DNA of 18,964 bases from an uncultured Saprospiraceae bacterium. Lineage in GTDB: Bacteria; Bacteroidota; Bacteroidia; Chitinophagales; Saprospiraceae. Each line of letters opens with the position of its first letter. Within the stretch, counting starts at the first letter, position 1. Made by a program: the position numbers and the translations under genes. The notes under the pieces were generated by a model that saw only the letters and a program-made list of their open reading frames with translations, did no database searches and was not told where the DNA came from. The stretch is from contig CALJKQ010000186.1 in the NCBI GenBank assembly GCA_937973565.1, forward strand, positions 1-18,964, in the 5' to 3' direction. Shown piece after piece: positions 1-8,758 of this stretch.

Positions 1-48
1 GTTAAAGATGTTTATTTGAAGTAATCGAATTGCTCAAATGAAGGAAGA

Positions 49-77
49 CCGCTGCGCTTAGGTGTAGCGGTTTTTTT
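49..77 (+). terminator. Rho-independent terminator
   Basis: A 9-bp stem (49-57 with 62-70, two G-U pairs) closes a TTAG loop and is followed by seven T residues. It would end a plus-strand transcript entering from outside the window. Its T-run touches the stop codon of the minus-strand MFS gene, so the two transcription units converge here. On the minus strand it lacks a good U-run. Confidence 0.8.
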
Positions 78-1317
78 ATATCGTTAGGTTTCGAATCTTC
101 CGGAAGAACAACAGAACTATAAATACAATGGAGAGCGAAAATAAACCGCCAAACAATACGGCATTTTGTAATCCAAGGCATTGAGCTGCAAGTCCCGACT
201 CGAAGTCGCCAATTTCGTTTGATGACTTAATGAAAATAGAATTGACAGCCGCCACACGTCCGCGCATATCATCGGGGGTGAACAATTGAATAATAGTGGA
301 GCGAATAACCACACTCACACCATCGAACACACCGCTTAGAATCAAAATACCCAGCGACAAATAAAAATTAGTTGAAAAGGAAAAGGCTATCATACACACA
401 GAAAAGCCGCCAACGGCAATCAATAAGTTTCGGCCTCCATATTTAGTAGGTGGGTAGGCAGTAAGCACCATCGCAATCATGGCAGAACCCATAAACTGTG
501 CTGCACGCAAAAATCCTAATCCCGATTGACCAACATGTAAAACATCTTTGGCGAAAGCCGGCAACAAAGCAATAACACTACCGAAGAGCACTACGAGTAA
601 ATCGAGTGTTATAGAGCCCATAATAGCCTCCGTTCTCCAAGCGAACTTCAATCCAACTGATAAATCTTGAAAAAAAGTATTACCCGTTTCTTTTCGCACC
701 ACTTCCATTTCGGGCAAACGAAGTGTAAAAAACACAGCTACAAACATTAAGCACACCACTACCATGTAGGCGATGTGAATGCTCGTTAGTTCATAAATAA
801 ATCCGATACTGATGGGGCCTAGAATAGCTGCCAAATTCCAAGTTAAGCTTCCCCACGAAGATCCATTGGCATACAAATTTCTTGGTAAAATTTGAGCATG
901 GTAAGCCGTAGCTGCGGGAGCAATAAACGCTCTGCTGATGCCTATAACAGCTATTATACAATAAATAGGATACGGCCCTGTATGCTCCAGCAGATGTGCG
1001 CTTCGGGTTACGGCTAACAAAGCAATCGAACAGAAAAAAATGACTATCCGCGCACGAACAATTATTTTCCTTCTACTGAATGTATCGGCAACATAGCCGG
1101 AATAGAAGGTGGTTAAAATAAAGGGTACCGCTTCCGACAAGCCAATTAAACCCAAGGCTAACTTATCACCCGTTAACACATATACTTGCCACCCAATAAT
1201 GGTAGACTGCATTAATAGTGCTGCCACAAAAAATAAATTCGCCAACTGGAATTCGCGGAACGCCTTGATTTGTAATGCACCAAATGTAGCCGTTGATTGT
1301 GTGTTATTTTGTGTCAT
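76..1317 (-). CDS. MFS transporter, EntS/MFS_3-like exporter
   Basis: A major facilitator superfamily inner-membrane transporter of 413 residues, close to the usual length for 12-helix MFS proteins. Strongly hydrophobic helices run throughout. The loop after TM2 carries an MFS motif A variant (SGYVADTFSRRK, residues about 73-84), and a related GRV-type loop sits in the second half (DDMRGRVAAVNS). The overall pattern resembles the enterobactin-exporter-like MFS_3 group, so proton-driven efflux of a small molecule is the likely role; the substrate cannot be read from sequence. An upstream ATG at 1410 would add 31 residues. I prefer the ATG at 1315-1317 because the extra part is not MFS-like and a -7 promoter box lies inside it. 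The gene is divergent from the permease frame and convergent with a terminator on its 3' side. Confidence 0.85.
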   Translation of the reverse strand: MTQNNTQSTATFGALQIKAFREFQLANLFFVAALLMQSTIIGWQVYVLTGDKLALGLIGLSEAVPFILTTFYSGYVADTFSRRKIIVRARIVIFFCSIALLAVTRSAHLLEHTGPYPIYCIIAVIGISRAFIAPAATAYHAQILPRNLYANGSSWGSLTWNLAAILGPISIGFIYELTSIHIAYMVVVCLMFVAVFFTLRLPEMEVVRKETGNTFFQDLSVGLKFAWRTEAIMGSITLDLLVVLFGSVIALLPAFAKDVLHVGQSGLGFLRAAQFMGSAMIAMVLTAYPPTKYGGRNLLIAVGGFSVCMIAFSFSTNFYLSLGILILSGVFDGVSVVIRSTIIQLFTPDDMRGRVAAVNSIFIKSSNEIGDFESGLAAQCLGLQNAVLFGGLFSLSIVFIVLLFFRKIRNLTI

Positions 1318-1332
1318 TGTTATTTTACGATT

Positions 1333-1340
1333 CAAAAATA
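1333..1340 (-). promoter_or_regulatory. Bacteroidota -7 box upstream of the MFS gene
   Basis: On the minus strand this reads TATTTTTG, a full match to the TAnnTTTG -7 element of Bacteroidota sigma-A promoters. It ends 15 bases before the chosen ATG. No clear -33 TTG is seen at the usual spacing, so this is a moderate call. Confidence 0.4.
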
Positions 1341-1464
1341 AATAAATTGCGTCCTTTATTGCTTGTGAAACATAAATGAAATACCCTTTCCAAAATGCTA
1401 GAATGCGCAAAGATGAATATTCGCTTCATTTGACATAAGCAATTAACAAACAAATCATTAGTTG

Positions 1465-2634
1465 ATGAAACATAAAATAGGATTTTATACTGCACTATCC
1501 ATTGTAGTAGCCAATATGGTTGGAACCGGAGTGTTCACCAGTCTTGGCTATCAACTCCTTGGACTGAATGATTTTGCTGCGATTATTCTATTGTGGAGTG
1601 TAGGTGGACTAATTGCCTTGTTTGGTTCTTTTGCCTATAGCGAATTAGGTGCTGCTATTCCGCGTTCCGGAGGGGAGTATCGGTTTCTTAGTGAAATTTA
1701 TCATCCGTTTGTTGGATTCCTTTCCGGCTGGATTTCTGCCACCATTGGCTTTGCAGCCCCTATTGCTGCAGCGTCATGGGCATTAGGAAAATATGCGGCA
1801 ACCATTTTTCCGAGTGTTTCTCCGCAACTATTAGGTGCACTGGTGATTGTTTTAGTAACGCTGGTTCAATCGTTAAATCATAATGTTGGCGGTCGTTTCC
1901 AGTCAATAGCAACTACACTTAAAATCATTTTAATTTTGGTATTGGTTGGTTTTGGCTTGTTTAGTGCTCCCGCTTTGAACATCACTTTTGCTCCAACTGC
2001 AGCCACTTGGAAAGAAGTAACCAGTGCTTCTTTTGCCATTTCGTTGGTGTATGTTTCCTATGCCTATTCGGGTTGGAACGCATCATCCTACATTGCAGGA
2101 GAGATGGAGAATCCCAAAAAAAACATTCCACTTTCCATTTTAAGTGGGACTGTTTTGGTCTCAGTATTATACATTTTACTGAACTATGTTTTTTTACGCA
2201 CTGCACCGGTAGAGGAGATGAAGGGCGTTGCGGAAGTAGCGTTTGTTTCGGCCAAATATATTTTCGGTGATTACGGCAGTAAGGTTATCTCGGTAATGAT
2301 TTCGCTTTTGTTGGTGTCTACTATTAGTTCAATGGTAATTGTTGGTCCGCGGGTAATTAACGCTATGGGTGAAGATTATCCGTTGTTTGCCATTATCACA
2401 AAAAAGAATAGTCACGGCATTCCGGTTTATGCTATCATTCTGCAATCGTTGATTGCTATTGTATTATTATTTTCTTCGGGCTTTGATACCATTATCACAT
2501 ACATTTCTTTTACGCTCACCTTATTTTCTACACTTACCGTATTAGGCGTTATTGTTTATCGCATGAAACAACCTGATGTAGAACGCCCATATAAAACATG
2601 GGGTTATCCGGTAACACCAATTGTTTACATACTT
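1465..2634 (+). other. APC-family amino-acid permease portion, missing TM11-TM12
   Basis: The first ~388 residues match the amino acid-polyamine-organocation (LeuT-fold) permease family. TM1 has the unwound-helix motif region (VVANMVGTGVFTS), TM2-TM3 carry GSFAYSELGAAIPRSGGEY, and TM6 has SYAYSGWNASSYIAGE. Ten membrane helices can be counted. The cytoplasmic loop PDVERPYKTWGYPVTP, which precedes TM11 in this family, is present. The family then continues with two more hydrophobic helices, but here the sequence changes abruptly to a hydrophilic TGLTDNALVTITY-type adhesin repeat. The intact gene would probably have encoded about 430-450 residues for amino-acid uptake. The substrate is not inferable. 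Confidence 0.85.
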
Positions 2635-5600
2635 ACAGAAGTGTTGACCGGATTGACAGATAACGCATTGGTAACCATTACCTACGTTGAACAACCACCT
2701 GTAGCCAATGACGATAGTTCATTCGGTAATACAGTAGGCTTCAATACTACCGTGAACCTGTTGACCAATGATCAACTGTCGGATGGCAGCCAGGCAACAA
2801 CTGCCAATACCACGCTTGTGTTGATTGATCCTTCAACGGGCATGCCTACGTTGACCCCTAATGTGGTGAATATCGCAGGACAGGGAACGTATACATATAA
2901 CCCAGCTACCGGTGATCTTGTTTTTGATCCAAACAGTGGCTTTACAGGTGATCCAACTCCGATATCGTATGTACTTACAGAAACTTTAACAGGACTTACC
3001 GATCCTGCTTTGGTTACCATTGATTACCTGCAATTCCCGCCTTTTGCCAACGACGATAATTCAAACGGCAATGTTGTGGGAAGTAATGCTACCGTTAACC
3101 TGCTGATAAATGACCAGGTTGCGGATGGTAGTCCGGCAACTACAACAAATACCTCTGTAATGTTGATTGATCCTGCTACTGGATTGCCAACAGCCACACC
3201 TAATGTTGTAACAATTCCAGGACAAGGTGTTTATACTTATAACCCTGCAACCGGCGATCTTACTTTTGATCCTTTTGATGGCTTTACTACGGATCCTACA
3301 CCTATAAGTTATGTACTTACTGAGGTTTTAACGGGCTTAACGGACAATGCCTTGGTAACCATTACTTATACTGAAGCACCTCCATATGCCAACGATGATT
3401 CATCATTGGGCAATACGGTTGGAAATAATGCGGTTGTAAACCTTTTGACGAATGATCAGCTGTCAGATGGCAGCCAGGCAACAATTGCCAATACTTCAGT
3501 AGTGTTGATTGATCCTGCTACAGGTTTGGCCACTGTAACTCCAAATGTGGTAACCATATCAGGTCAAGGGGTTTATACATATAATCCGGCCACGGGCAAT
3601 CTTGTTTTTGATCCATTTGATGGCTTTACATCTGATCCGACCCCCATTGATTATATTCTCACTGAAAACCAGACAGGTCTTTCGGATGATGCAATGGTTA
3701 CCATTACTTATGACGAAGTGCCACCATTCGCCAATGATGACTTTAGTAATGGCAATACACCCGGCAATAATGCTGTGGTAAACATTCTTACCAATGATGA
3801 TGTGTCGGATGGCAGCCAGGCAACTACTACCAATACTTCGGTTGTGTTGATTGACCCTGCCACAGGCATGGTAACCACAACTCCTGATGTGGTGACTATA
3901 CCCGGACAAGGTGTATATACTTATAATCCTTCCACGGGCGATCTGATTTTTGATCCGTTTGATGGCTTTACTTCTGATCCAACTCCGATTAATTATATAC
4001 TCACAGAAGTATTGACTGGTTTGACGGATGAGGCTACTGTTACCATCACTTATGATGAAATTCCGCCTGTAGCCAACGACGATTCCAGCAATGGAAACGC
4101 TGTAGGCTCTATTGTAGGGTTGAATATATTGGCAAATGACCAATTGTCTGATGGCAGTCAGGCCACGGTTGCTAACACCAGTGTGGTTTTGATTGATCCG
4201 GCAACCGGCATGCCTACCCTGACACCCAATGTGATTACCATTTCAGGAGAAGGTATATATACTTATAATCCTGCAACTGGTGTGCTTACCTTTGATCCGA
4301 CTCCGGGCTTTACATCAGATCCAACACCTGTTAATTACGTGTTAACTGAGACCCTTACCGGCCTTTCGGATGATGCGTTGGTAACCATCAACTACGATGA
4401 AATGCCACCTGTAGCCAATGATGATAGTTCATTTGGTAATGCCGTTGGTAATAACGCCAGCCTGAATTTGTTGACAAACGATGCTCTTTCTGATGGCAGC
4501 CAGGCCACTACATCCAACACAAGTATTGTATTGATTGACCCGGCAACCGGCATAGCCACCAATACTCCAAATGTGGTGACCATCGCAGGACAAGGCGTTT
4601 ATACCTATAATCCTGCTACCGGTGTGCTTACTTTTGACCCGGCTCCTGGCTTTACCACGGATCCAACACCGATCAATTACATTTTAACGGAGACCCTTAC
4701 CGGACTTACAGATCCTGCTGTGGTAACCATTACTTATAATGAAATACCACCAATTGCAAACGACGACCAAAGTCTGGGCAATGTTCCGGGCAACAATGCT
4801 GTCCTGAACCTGCTTACCAATGATGATTTGTCAGATGGCAGTCAGGCAACAACAGCCAACACTTCTGTTACGTTGATTGATCCTGCAACAGGTTTAGCTA
4901 CAACAACACCAAACGTAGTGACCATTGCCGGTCAGGGTGTATATACTTATAACCCTGCAACAGGTGTATTGACCTTTGATCCAAATCCTGGCTTTACCAC
5001 GGATCCAACACCGATCAATTACATCCTCACGGAGACATTGACCGGTTTATCGGATCAGGCAAATGTGTTGATTACTTACAACGAATTGCCACCGATTGCA
5101 AACGACGATCAAAGTTTGGGCAACGTACCCGGCAATAATGCTTCTGTAAACATCCTTACGAATGATGACTTATCAGATGGCAGCCAGGCTACTATTGCAA
5201 ATACAACAGTGACATTGATTGATCCGGCAACAGGATTGGCCACTTCGACACCTAACGTAGTTAATATTCCGGGTCAGGGTGTTTATACCTACAACCCTGC
5301 AACAGGGGTTTTAACCTTTGATCCGAATCCTGGCTTTACCACCGATCCAACACCGATCAGTTACACCCTTACAGAAGTATCTACCGGTCTGACTGATCAG
5401 GCTTTGGTGACCATGACTTATGCAGAAGTGCCACCAATAGCCAATGATGACAGTTCATTGGGTAATACAGTTGGTAATAATGCAGTTGTCAATTTGTTAA
5501 CCAATGACCAGTTGTCTGATGGAACACCTGCAAACACAACTAATACAACGGTAACCTTGATCGATCCTGCGACAGGATTGGCGACAACGACACCTAATGT

Positions 5601-7761
5601 TGTCACCATTCCGGGACAGGGTGTATATACTTACAATCCTGCAACAGGTGTATTGACCTTTGATCCAAACCCTGGCTTTACCACCGATCCAACACCGATC
5701 TCTTATACGCTTACAGAGGTAGGAACTGGATTGAAAGATAATGCTAAGGTAACTGTCACCTATACGGAAATTCCACCGGTGGCAAATGACGACAGCTCTC
5801 TGGACAACAATACAGGTGTAAGTGTTTCGATCAACATCCTTACCAACGATGATTTGTCCGACGGATTTCAGGCGACTACGGCCAATACCACAGTTGTATT
5901 GATCAATCCAGCAACTGGCTTACCTACTGTAACTCCTAATTCAGTGACAATCGCAGGTCAGGGAGTCTATACTTATAATCCGGCAACCGGGGTGTTGACA
6001 TTCACTCCTAACCCAGGTTATACAGGTGACCCCACACCGCTGCCATATCGATTGACAGAAACTCAGACAGGATTGACAGATCAGGCCACAGTAACCATAA
6101 CCTACCTCGACTTCGTACAATCCATTGGTAGTTTGGTATGGGAGGATCTCAACGGCGATGGTCTGTATCAATCCAATGAACCGGGTGTTCCCAACGTTCA
6201 GGTTGAATTGTTTGACCCAAGTGGCAATTTGGTAGCTGTGACTTTTACCGATAATACGGGACATTTTATCTTCAATAATATTTTGGCAGGCACATATTAT
6301 TTTACCTTTACTCCAGATCCTTCCTATGGCTTTACCTTCCCTAATGTTGGAAGTAACAACAATGTTGATAGTGACGTAGACGGAGCCTTTGGCGCTGGAA
6401 CTACAGGTCTCATTACCTTCAATGCTGGTCAGGTAGATCTTTCCTGGAATGCAGGTCTTTACAGATGTGTGGAGATTGGTGAAAAAGTGTGGTACGATGT
6501 AGATAAGGATGACATCATGGATCAAACTGAAAATGGCATCAATGGTTTGAAGGTTAATCTCTGGAGAGTTGTAGGCAATACGAAATCTATATGGGATTAC
6601 AAATATACAGGCCATAAGCCGGGTACAGGTTCTACAGATGGTTACTTCAAATTCTGTGCTCCTCCTGGAACTTATTACATTGAAGTAGTGATGCCTCCAA
6701 TAGGTCTTGTACAAGCCAGAGCCAATATTGGAAATGATGAAAATATAGATAGCGACCTTACCAATGCCAACGGTAAGTCAACTACTTCCAACTTCACGGT
6801 AGTCTCCGGCCAAGCCAAAAACGACATAGGAGCAGGTTTCTACCCAATGGCCACAGCCGGAAATCTGGTTTGGATCGACGACAACAGCGATGGTGTCCAG
6901 CAGGCAGAAGAGCCAAGAGTTGCCAATGTTTTGGTTGAAGCTTTTGATACACTCAATCAAAAGGTGGCTGAAGATTATACGGATCAGAATGGAGTCTACA
7001 AAATTGAATACCTGGGTAAATCATCATATTACCTTAAATTCAATCCGCCTGCAGGTTATGGGTATACCGCTCCTAATGTTCAAGACGACGCAACCAACAG
7101 TGATGTGGATCATTCCAATGGTCTAAATACTACTCGTTCCTTTGCCATGAATCCTGGAGTCAACTATGTAAATATCGATGCAGGTCTAGCCTATGGTGCT
7201 CTGCCTGTAAGATGGCTTGATGTAACGGCTGAGAACAAAGGTGATCATAATGTTGTCAACTGGTCAACCGCCAGTGAGGTAAATTCAGATAAATTCTATG
7301 TTCAACGCAGACACGAAAGCGAGTCGGAATTTGAAACCATTGCAGAAGTTAAAGCTGCGGGAATCGCTACTTCAACAAGCACTTACCATGCCATAGACAA
7401 GGACATTGATAGAGGAGGTGTTTATTATTACAGAATCCAGCAATGGGATTTGGATGGACATTCTTCTTTCAGTAAGACAGTAGCCGTAAGGTTGGAGGTT
7501 AAAGACAATGTCATTGGCCTATATCCAAACCCGGCAAGAGACTACAGTACGCTTTCATTGGATTTGAAAGGTGAGGAAGATGCTGTTGTGTCCATCTACA
7601 ATGCAGAAGGTATACTGGTGCAAATTCACCACCTGAAATCAGAAAGCAAGTTTGGTTTGTCCAGAAAACTTAGACTTTCAGGTTTATCTACAGGTGTCTA
7701 TATGGTTCAAACCACTCAAGGTGCCTTCACTGATGTCCGTAAGCTAATAATGATAGAATAA
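1465..7761 (+). CDS. Open frame joining APC permease to T9SS-exported CshA-repeat adhesin (probable chimera)
   Basis: A single uninterrupted frame of 2098 residues from the ATG at 1465 (a TTG lies just before it). Residues 1-388 are an APC amino-acid permease. Residues 389-410 are the tail of a broken adhesin repeat, and 411-1550 are ten exact 114-residue CshA-type fibril repeats. Residues about 1551-1910 hold three SdrD B-like domains with Ca-binding-type loops (DLNGDG, DVDKDD, DDNSDG). Next comes a beta-sandwich-like segment starting LPVRWLDVTAENK. Residues about 2015-2098 are a T9SS type A sorting tail (GLYPNPARDYS near its start, GLSTGVYMVQ near its end). The adhesin part would be a surface-anchored or secreted fibrillar protein, but it has no signal peptide of its own. 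An inner-membrane permease leading into a T9SS cargo makes no topological sense, so I read this as two incomplete genes joined in frame. The adhesin assignment is firm; that the ORF is one real gene is doubtful. Confidence 0.85.
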   Translation: MKHKIGFYTALSIVVANMVGTGVFTSLGYQLLGLNDFAAIILLWSVGGLIALFGSFAYSELGAAIPRSGGEYRFLSEIYHPFVGFLSGWISATIGFAAPIAAASWALGKYAATIFPSVSPQLLGALVIVLVTLVQSLNHNVGGRFQSIATTLKIILILVLVGFGLFSAPALNITFAPTAATWKEVTSASFAISLVYVSYAYSGWNASSYIAGEMENPKKNIPLSILSGTVLVSVLYILLNYVFLRTAPVEEMKGVAEVAFVSAKYIFGDYGSKVISVMISLLLVSTISSMVIVGPRVINAMGEDYPLFAIITKKNSHGIPVYAIILQSLIAIVLLFSSGFDTIITYISFTLTLFSTLTVLGVIVYRMKQPDVERPYKTWGYPVTPIVYILTEVLTGLTDNALVTITYVEQPPVANDDSSFGNTVGFNTTVNLLTNDQLSDGSQATTANTTLVLIDPSTGMPTLTPNVVNIAGQGTYTYNPATGDLVFDPNSGFTGDPTPISYVLTETLTGLTDPALVTIDYLQFPPFANDDNSNGNVVGSNATVNLLINDQVADGSPATTTNTSVMLIDPATGLPTATPNVVTIPGQGVYTYNPATGDLTFDPFDGFTTDPTPISYVLTEVLTGLTDNALVTITYTEAPPYANDDSSLGNTVGNNAVVNLLTNDQLSDGSQATIANTSVVLIDPATGLATVTPNVVTISGQGVYTYNPATGNLVFDPFDGFTSDPTPIDYILTENQTGLSDDAMVTITYDEVPPFANDDFSNGNTPGNNAVVNILTNDDVSDGSQATTTNTSVVLIDPATGMVTTTPDVVTIPGQGVYTYNPSTGDLIFDPFDGFTSDPTPINYILTEVLTGLTDEATVTITYDEIPPVANDDSSNGNAVGSIVGLNILANDQLSDGSQATVANTSVVLIDPATGMPTLTPNVITISGEGIYTYNPATGVLTFDPTPGFTSDPTPVNYVLTETLTGLSDDALVTINYDEMPPVANDDSSFGNAVGNNASLNLLTNDALSDGSQATTSNTSIVLIDPATGIATNTPNVVTIAGQGVYTYNPATGVLTFDPAPGFTTDPTPINYILTETLTGLTDPAVVTITYNEIPPIANDDQSLGNVPGNNAVLNLLTNDDLSDGSQATTANTSVTLIDPATGLATTTPNVVTIAGQGVYTYNPATGVLTFDPNPGFTTDPTPINYILTETLTGLSDQANVLITYNELPPIANDDQSLGNVPGNNASVNILTNDDLSDGSQATIANTTVTLIDPATGLATSTPNVVNIPGQGVYTYNPATGVLTFDPNPGFTTDPTPISYTLTEVSTGLTDQALVTMTYAEVPPIANDDSSLGNTVGNNAVVNLLTNDQLSDGTPANTTNTTVTLIDPATGLATTTPNVVTIPGQGVYTYNPATGVLTFDPNPGFTTDPTPISYTLTEVGTGLKDNAKVTVTYTEIPPVANDDSSLDNNTGVSVSINILTNDDLSDGFQATTANTTVVLINPATGLPTVTPNSVTIAGQGVYTYNPATGVLTFTPNPGYTGDPTPLPYRLTETQTGLTDQATVTITYLDFVQSIGSLVWEDLNGDGLYQSNEPGVPNVQVELFDPSGNLVAVTFTDNTGHFIFNNILAGTYYFTFTPDPSYGFTFPNVGSNNNVDSDVDGAFGAGTTGLITFNAGQVDLSWNAGLYRCVEIGEKVWYDVDKDDIMDQTENGINGLKVNLWRVVGNTKSIWDYKYTGHKPGTGSTDGYFKFCAPPGTYYIEVVMPPIGLVQARANIGNDENIDSDLTNANGKSTTSNFTVVSGQAKNDIGAGFYPMATAGNLVWIDDNSDGVQQAEEPRVANVLVEAFDTLNQKVAEDYTDQNGVYKIEYLGKSSYYLKFNPPAGYGYTAPNVQDDATNSDVDHSNGLNTTRSFAMNPGVNYVNIDAGLAYGALPVRWLDVTAENKGDHNVVNWSTASEVNSDKFYVQRRHESESEFETIAEVKAAGIATSTSTYHAIDKDIDRGGVYYYRIQQWDLDGHSSFSKTVAVRLEVKDNVIGLYPNPARDYSTLSLDLKGEEDAVVSIYNAEGILVQIHHLKSESKFGLSRKLRLSGLSTGVYMVQTTQGAFTDVRKLIMIE
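2611..2640 (+). other. Permease/adhesin junction
   Basis: The permease text YPVTPIVYIL meets the adhesin repeat text TPI-YILTE within this interval. Both sources would encode something close to TPI.YIL here, so there is short sequence similarity at the breakpoint. That is typical of a false overlap in assembly, or of illegitimate recombination. Upstream is a TM10-TM11 loop; downstream is position ~92 of a 114-residue beta repeat. Confidence 0.75.
2695..6114 (+). repeat. Ten tandem 342-bp units coding CshA-type fibril repeats
   Basis: Ten units of exactly 342 bp (114 residues) follow with no indels, and a 23-residue tail of another unit precedes them. Each unit begins PP.ANDDSS.GN, continues N.L.ND...DG.....NT.V.LIDPATG and GQGVYTYNPATG, and ends TDPTPI.Y.LTE..TGL.D.A.VTITY. 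This is the pattern of CshA fibril and related cadherin/Ig-like surface repeats, which form rod-like stalks. Units 7, 8 and 9 are the most alike at protein and DNA level; units 1, 2 and 10 are the most diverged. Unit number may be wrong if the assembly used short reads. Confidence 0.9.
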
Positions 7762-7786
7762 TCTAAGACGTATTTGTTTTTCTTCG

Positions 7787-7818
7787 AAAAGCAGGAATCA
7801 TATTCCTGCTTTTTTTTT
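7787..7818 (+). terminator. Rho-independent terminator after the adhesin
   Basis: A perfect stem of 8 bp (GCAGGAAT at 7791-7798 with ATTCCTGC at 7802-7809) is extended to 12 bp by flanking A-T pairs. It has a 3-base loop and a run of nine T residues. It lies 25 bases after the adhesin stop codon. Confidence 0.9.
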
Positions 7819-7850
7819 GTTATAATTGGAAAAGATAATCTTTAAATTTG
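7817..7850 (+). promoter_or_regulatory. Bacteroidota-type promoter for the uracil-DNA glycosylase gene
   Basis: TTG at 7817-7819 and TAAATTTG at 7843-7850 are separated by 23 bases, the long end of the known TTG-N17-23-TAnnTTTG range. The -7 box lies 21 bases before the ATG at 7872. The -7 match is complete; the -33 element overlaps the preceding terminator T-run and is weaker evidence. Confidence 0.5.
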
Positions 7851-7871
7851 TTTAACTCTGTTTGATAATAT

Positions 7872-8561
7872 ATGAAACCTACCGTAGCCGGTTTATTTTT
7901 TAATTATTTGGACCAACTCGAATTTGAAGGTGCACTGCCGGAGGGCGTTGGCTTATTGAATCCCATGAAAACCAACGAGGACGTAAGAGAGATCACCCGA
8001 TTTTTTTATAGAAAATTCTACGACGACCAGCTGCAACGCACCTTAATCCTTGGCATCAATCCGGGTCGGCTGGGTGGAGGGGCTACGGGCATCCCTTTCA
8101 CGGATACAAAAAGACTTAAGGAAAAATGCGGTATGGATATGACTGAATTTAAAACGCACGAACCTTCTTCTGTCTTTGTTTATGAATGGATCGATGCCAT
8201 GGGTGGTGCAGAAGTATTCTACAAACAATACCTGATCCATTCTGTTTGCCCTTTGGGTTTTGTTAAAGGCAGCGTGAACTACAATTATTACGATGATAAA
8301 AAATTGGAAGCGGCAGCCCTGCCTTTAATCAGAAGTCACCTTTCATTTTTGACAGGAAAATATTTCAACAGAGAAGTGGTGTATTGCCTTGGTACAGGAA
8401 AGAACTTTAAATTCTTTGAAAACCTGAATAAGAAAGAAGGGTATTTTAAAAATATAGTCCCTCTCGAACACCCCAGATTTATTATGCAATATCGTTCCCG
8501 ATTTAAGGAAGACTATATTCTCGACTTTGTGGAAAAATTGAAAGGGTCTGCTAAATTATAA
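7872..8561 (+). CDS. SMUG2-like uracil-DNA glycosylase family protein (DUF4918)
   Basis: A 229-residue protein of the uracil-DNA glycosylase superfamily, close to the SMUG1/SMUG2 branch known in Bacteroidota as DUF4918. It would excise uracil or oxidised pyrimidines from DNA in base excision repair in the cytoplasm. Motif 1 is LILGINPGRLGGGATGIPF (about residues 58-76), matching the SMUG motif G-M/I-N-P-G with catalytic Asn (Asn63). Motif 2 is EHPRF with His200-Pro201. Length is normal. The gene has its own promoter and lies downstream of a strong terminator, so it is probably monocistronic. Its last 11 bases overlap the convergent minus-strand frame holding the radical SAM C-terminus. Exact substrate preference cannot be told from sequence. 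Confidence 0.85.
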   Translation: MKPTVAGLFFNYLDQLEFEGALPEGVGLLNPMKTNEDVREITRFFYRKFYDDQLQRTLILGINPGRLGGGATGIPFTDTKRLKEKCGMDMTEFKTHEPSSVFVYEWIDAMGGAEVFYKQYLIHSVCPLGFVKGSVNYNYYDDKKLEAAALPLIRSHLSFLTGKYFNREVVYCLGTGKNFKFFENLNKKEGYFKNIVPLEHPRFIMQYRSRFKEDYILDFVEKLKGSAKL

Positions 8562-8742
8562 TCATGCCTCCATCGCGCAGCACATCAACCAGACTTTTCA
8601 GATCTTCTTCTTTTGTATCATCATCACCGGCTTTTAAATAAGACGCAACAAATACAGGCCATTCAACACCTTTACTGTTTCTGGGATGAAGTGATTTGAC
8701 CTTGATTTGAAGCCATTTTGCCTCCCAATCAAATAACTCCAT
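8551..8742 (-). CDS. Out-of-frame C-terminal segment of the radical SAM protein
   Basis: As an isolated ORF this would be a 63-residue protein beginning MELFDWEAKW. Its frame is open much further upstream, with no ATG, back to about 8866. The upstream part reads as plausible protein (RVYFLTSYIEVLPGEDGF, then an AHTLLSFDNHIYE-like stretch) and runs over the last ~30 codons of the radical SAM gene in a different frame. I therefore read it as the true C-terminus of that protein, cut off by a one-base frameshift, rather than an independent small gene. Removing one base from the A5 run at 8856-8860 gives a single frame from 10741 to 8551 of 729 residues. It overlaps the 3' end of the glycosylase gene by 11 bp, tail to tail. 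Confidence 0.65.
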   Translation of the reverse strand: MELFDWEAKWLQIKVKSLHPRNSKGVEWPVFVASYLKAGDDDTKEEDLKSLVDVLRDGGMIII

Positions 8743-8758
8743 TTCGTAAATGTGATTA

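Noticed and set aside
3559..4143. Long minus-strand ORF within the adhesin repeats (also 5941-6714)
   Set aside because: These are antisense shadows created by the periodic, stop-poor repeat sequence. The plus strand codes a well-defined repeat protein.
2695..7761. Diversity-generating retroelement target, prompted by the IVP/Avd-like gene at the end
   Set aside because: No reverse transcriptase, template repeat or C-type-lectin variable region is visible, and the Avd-like relative is a generic four-helix-bundle fragment far from the adhesin.
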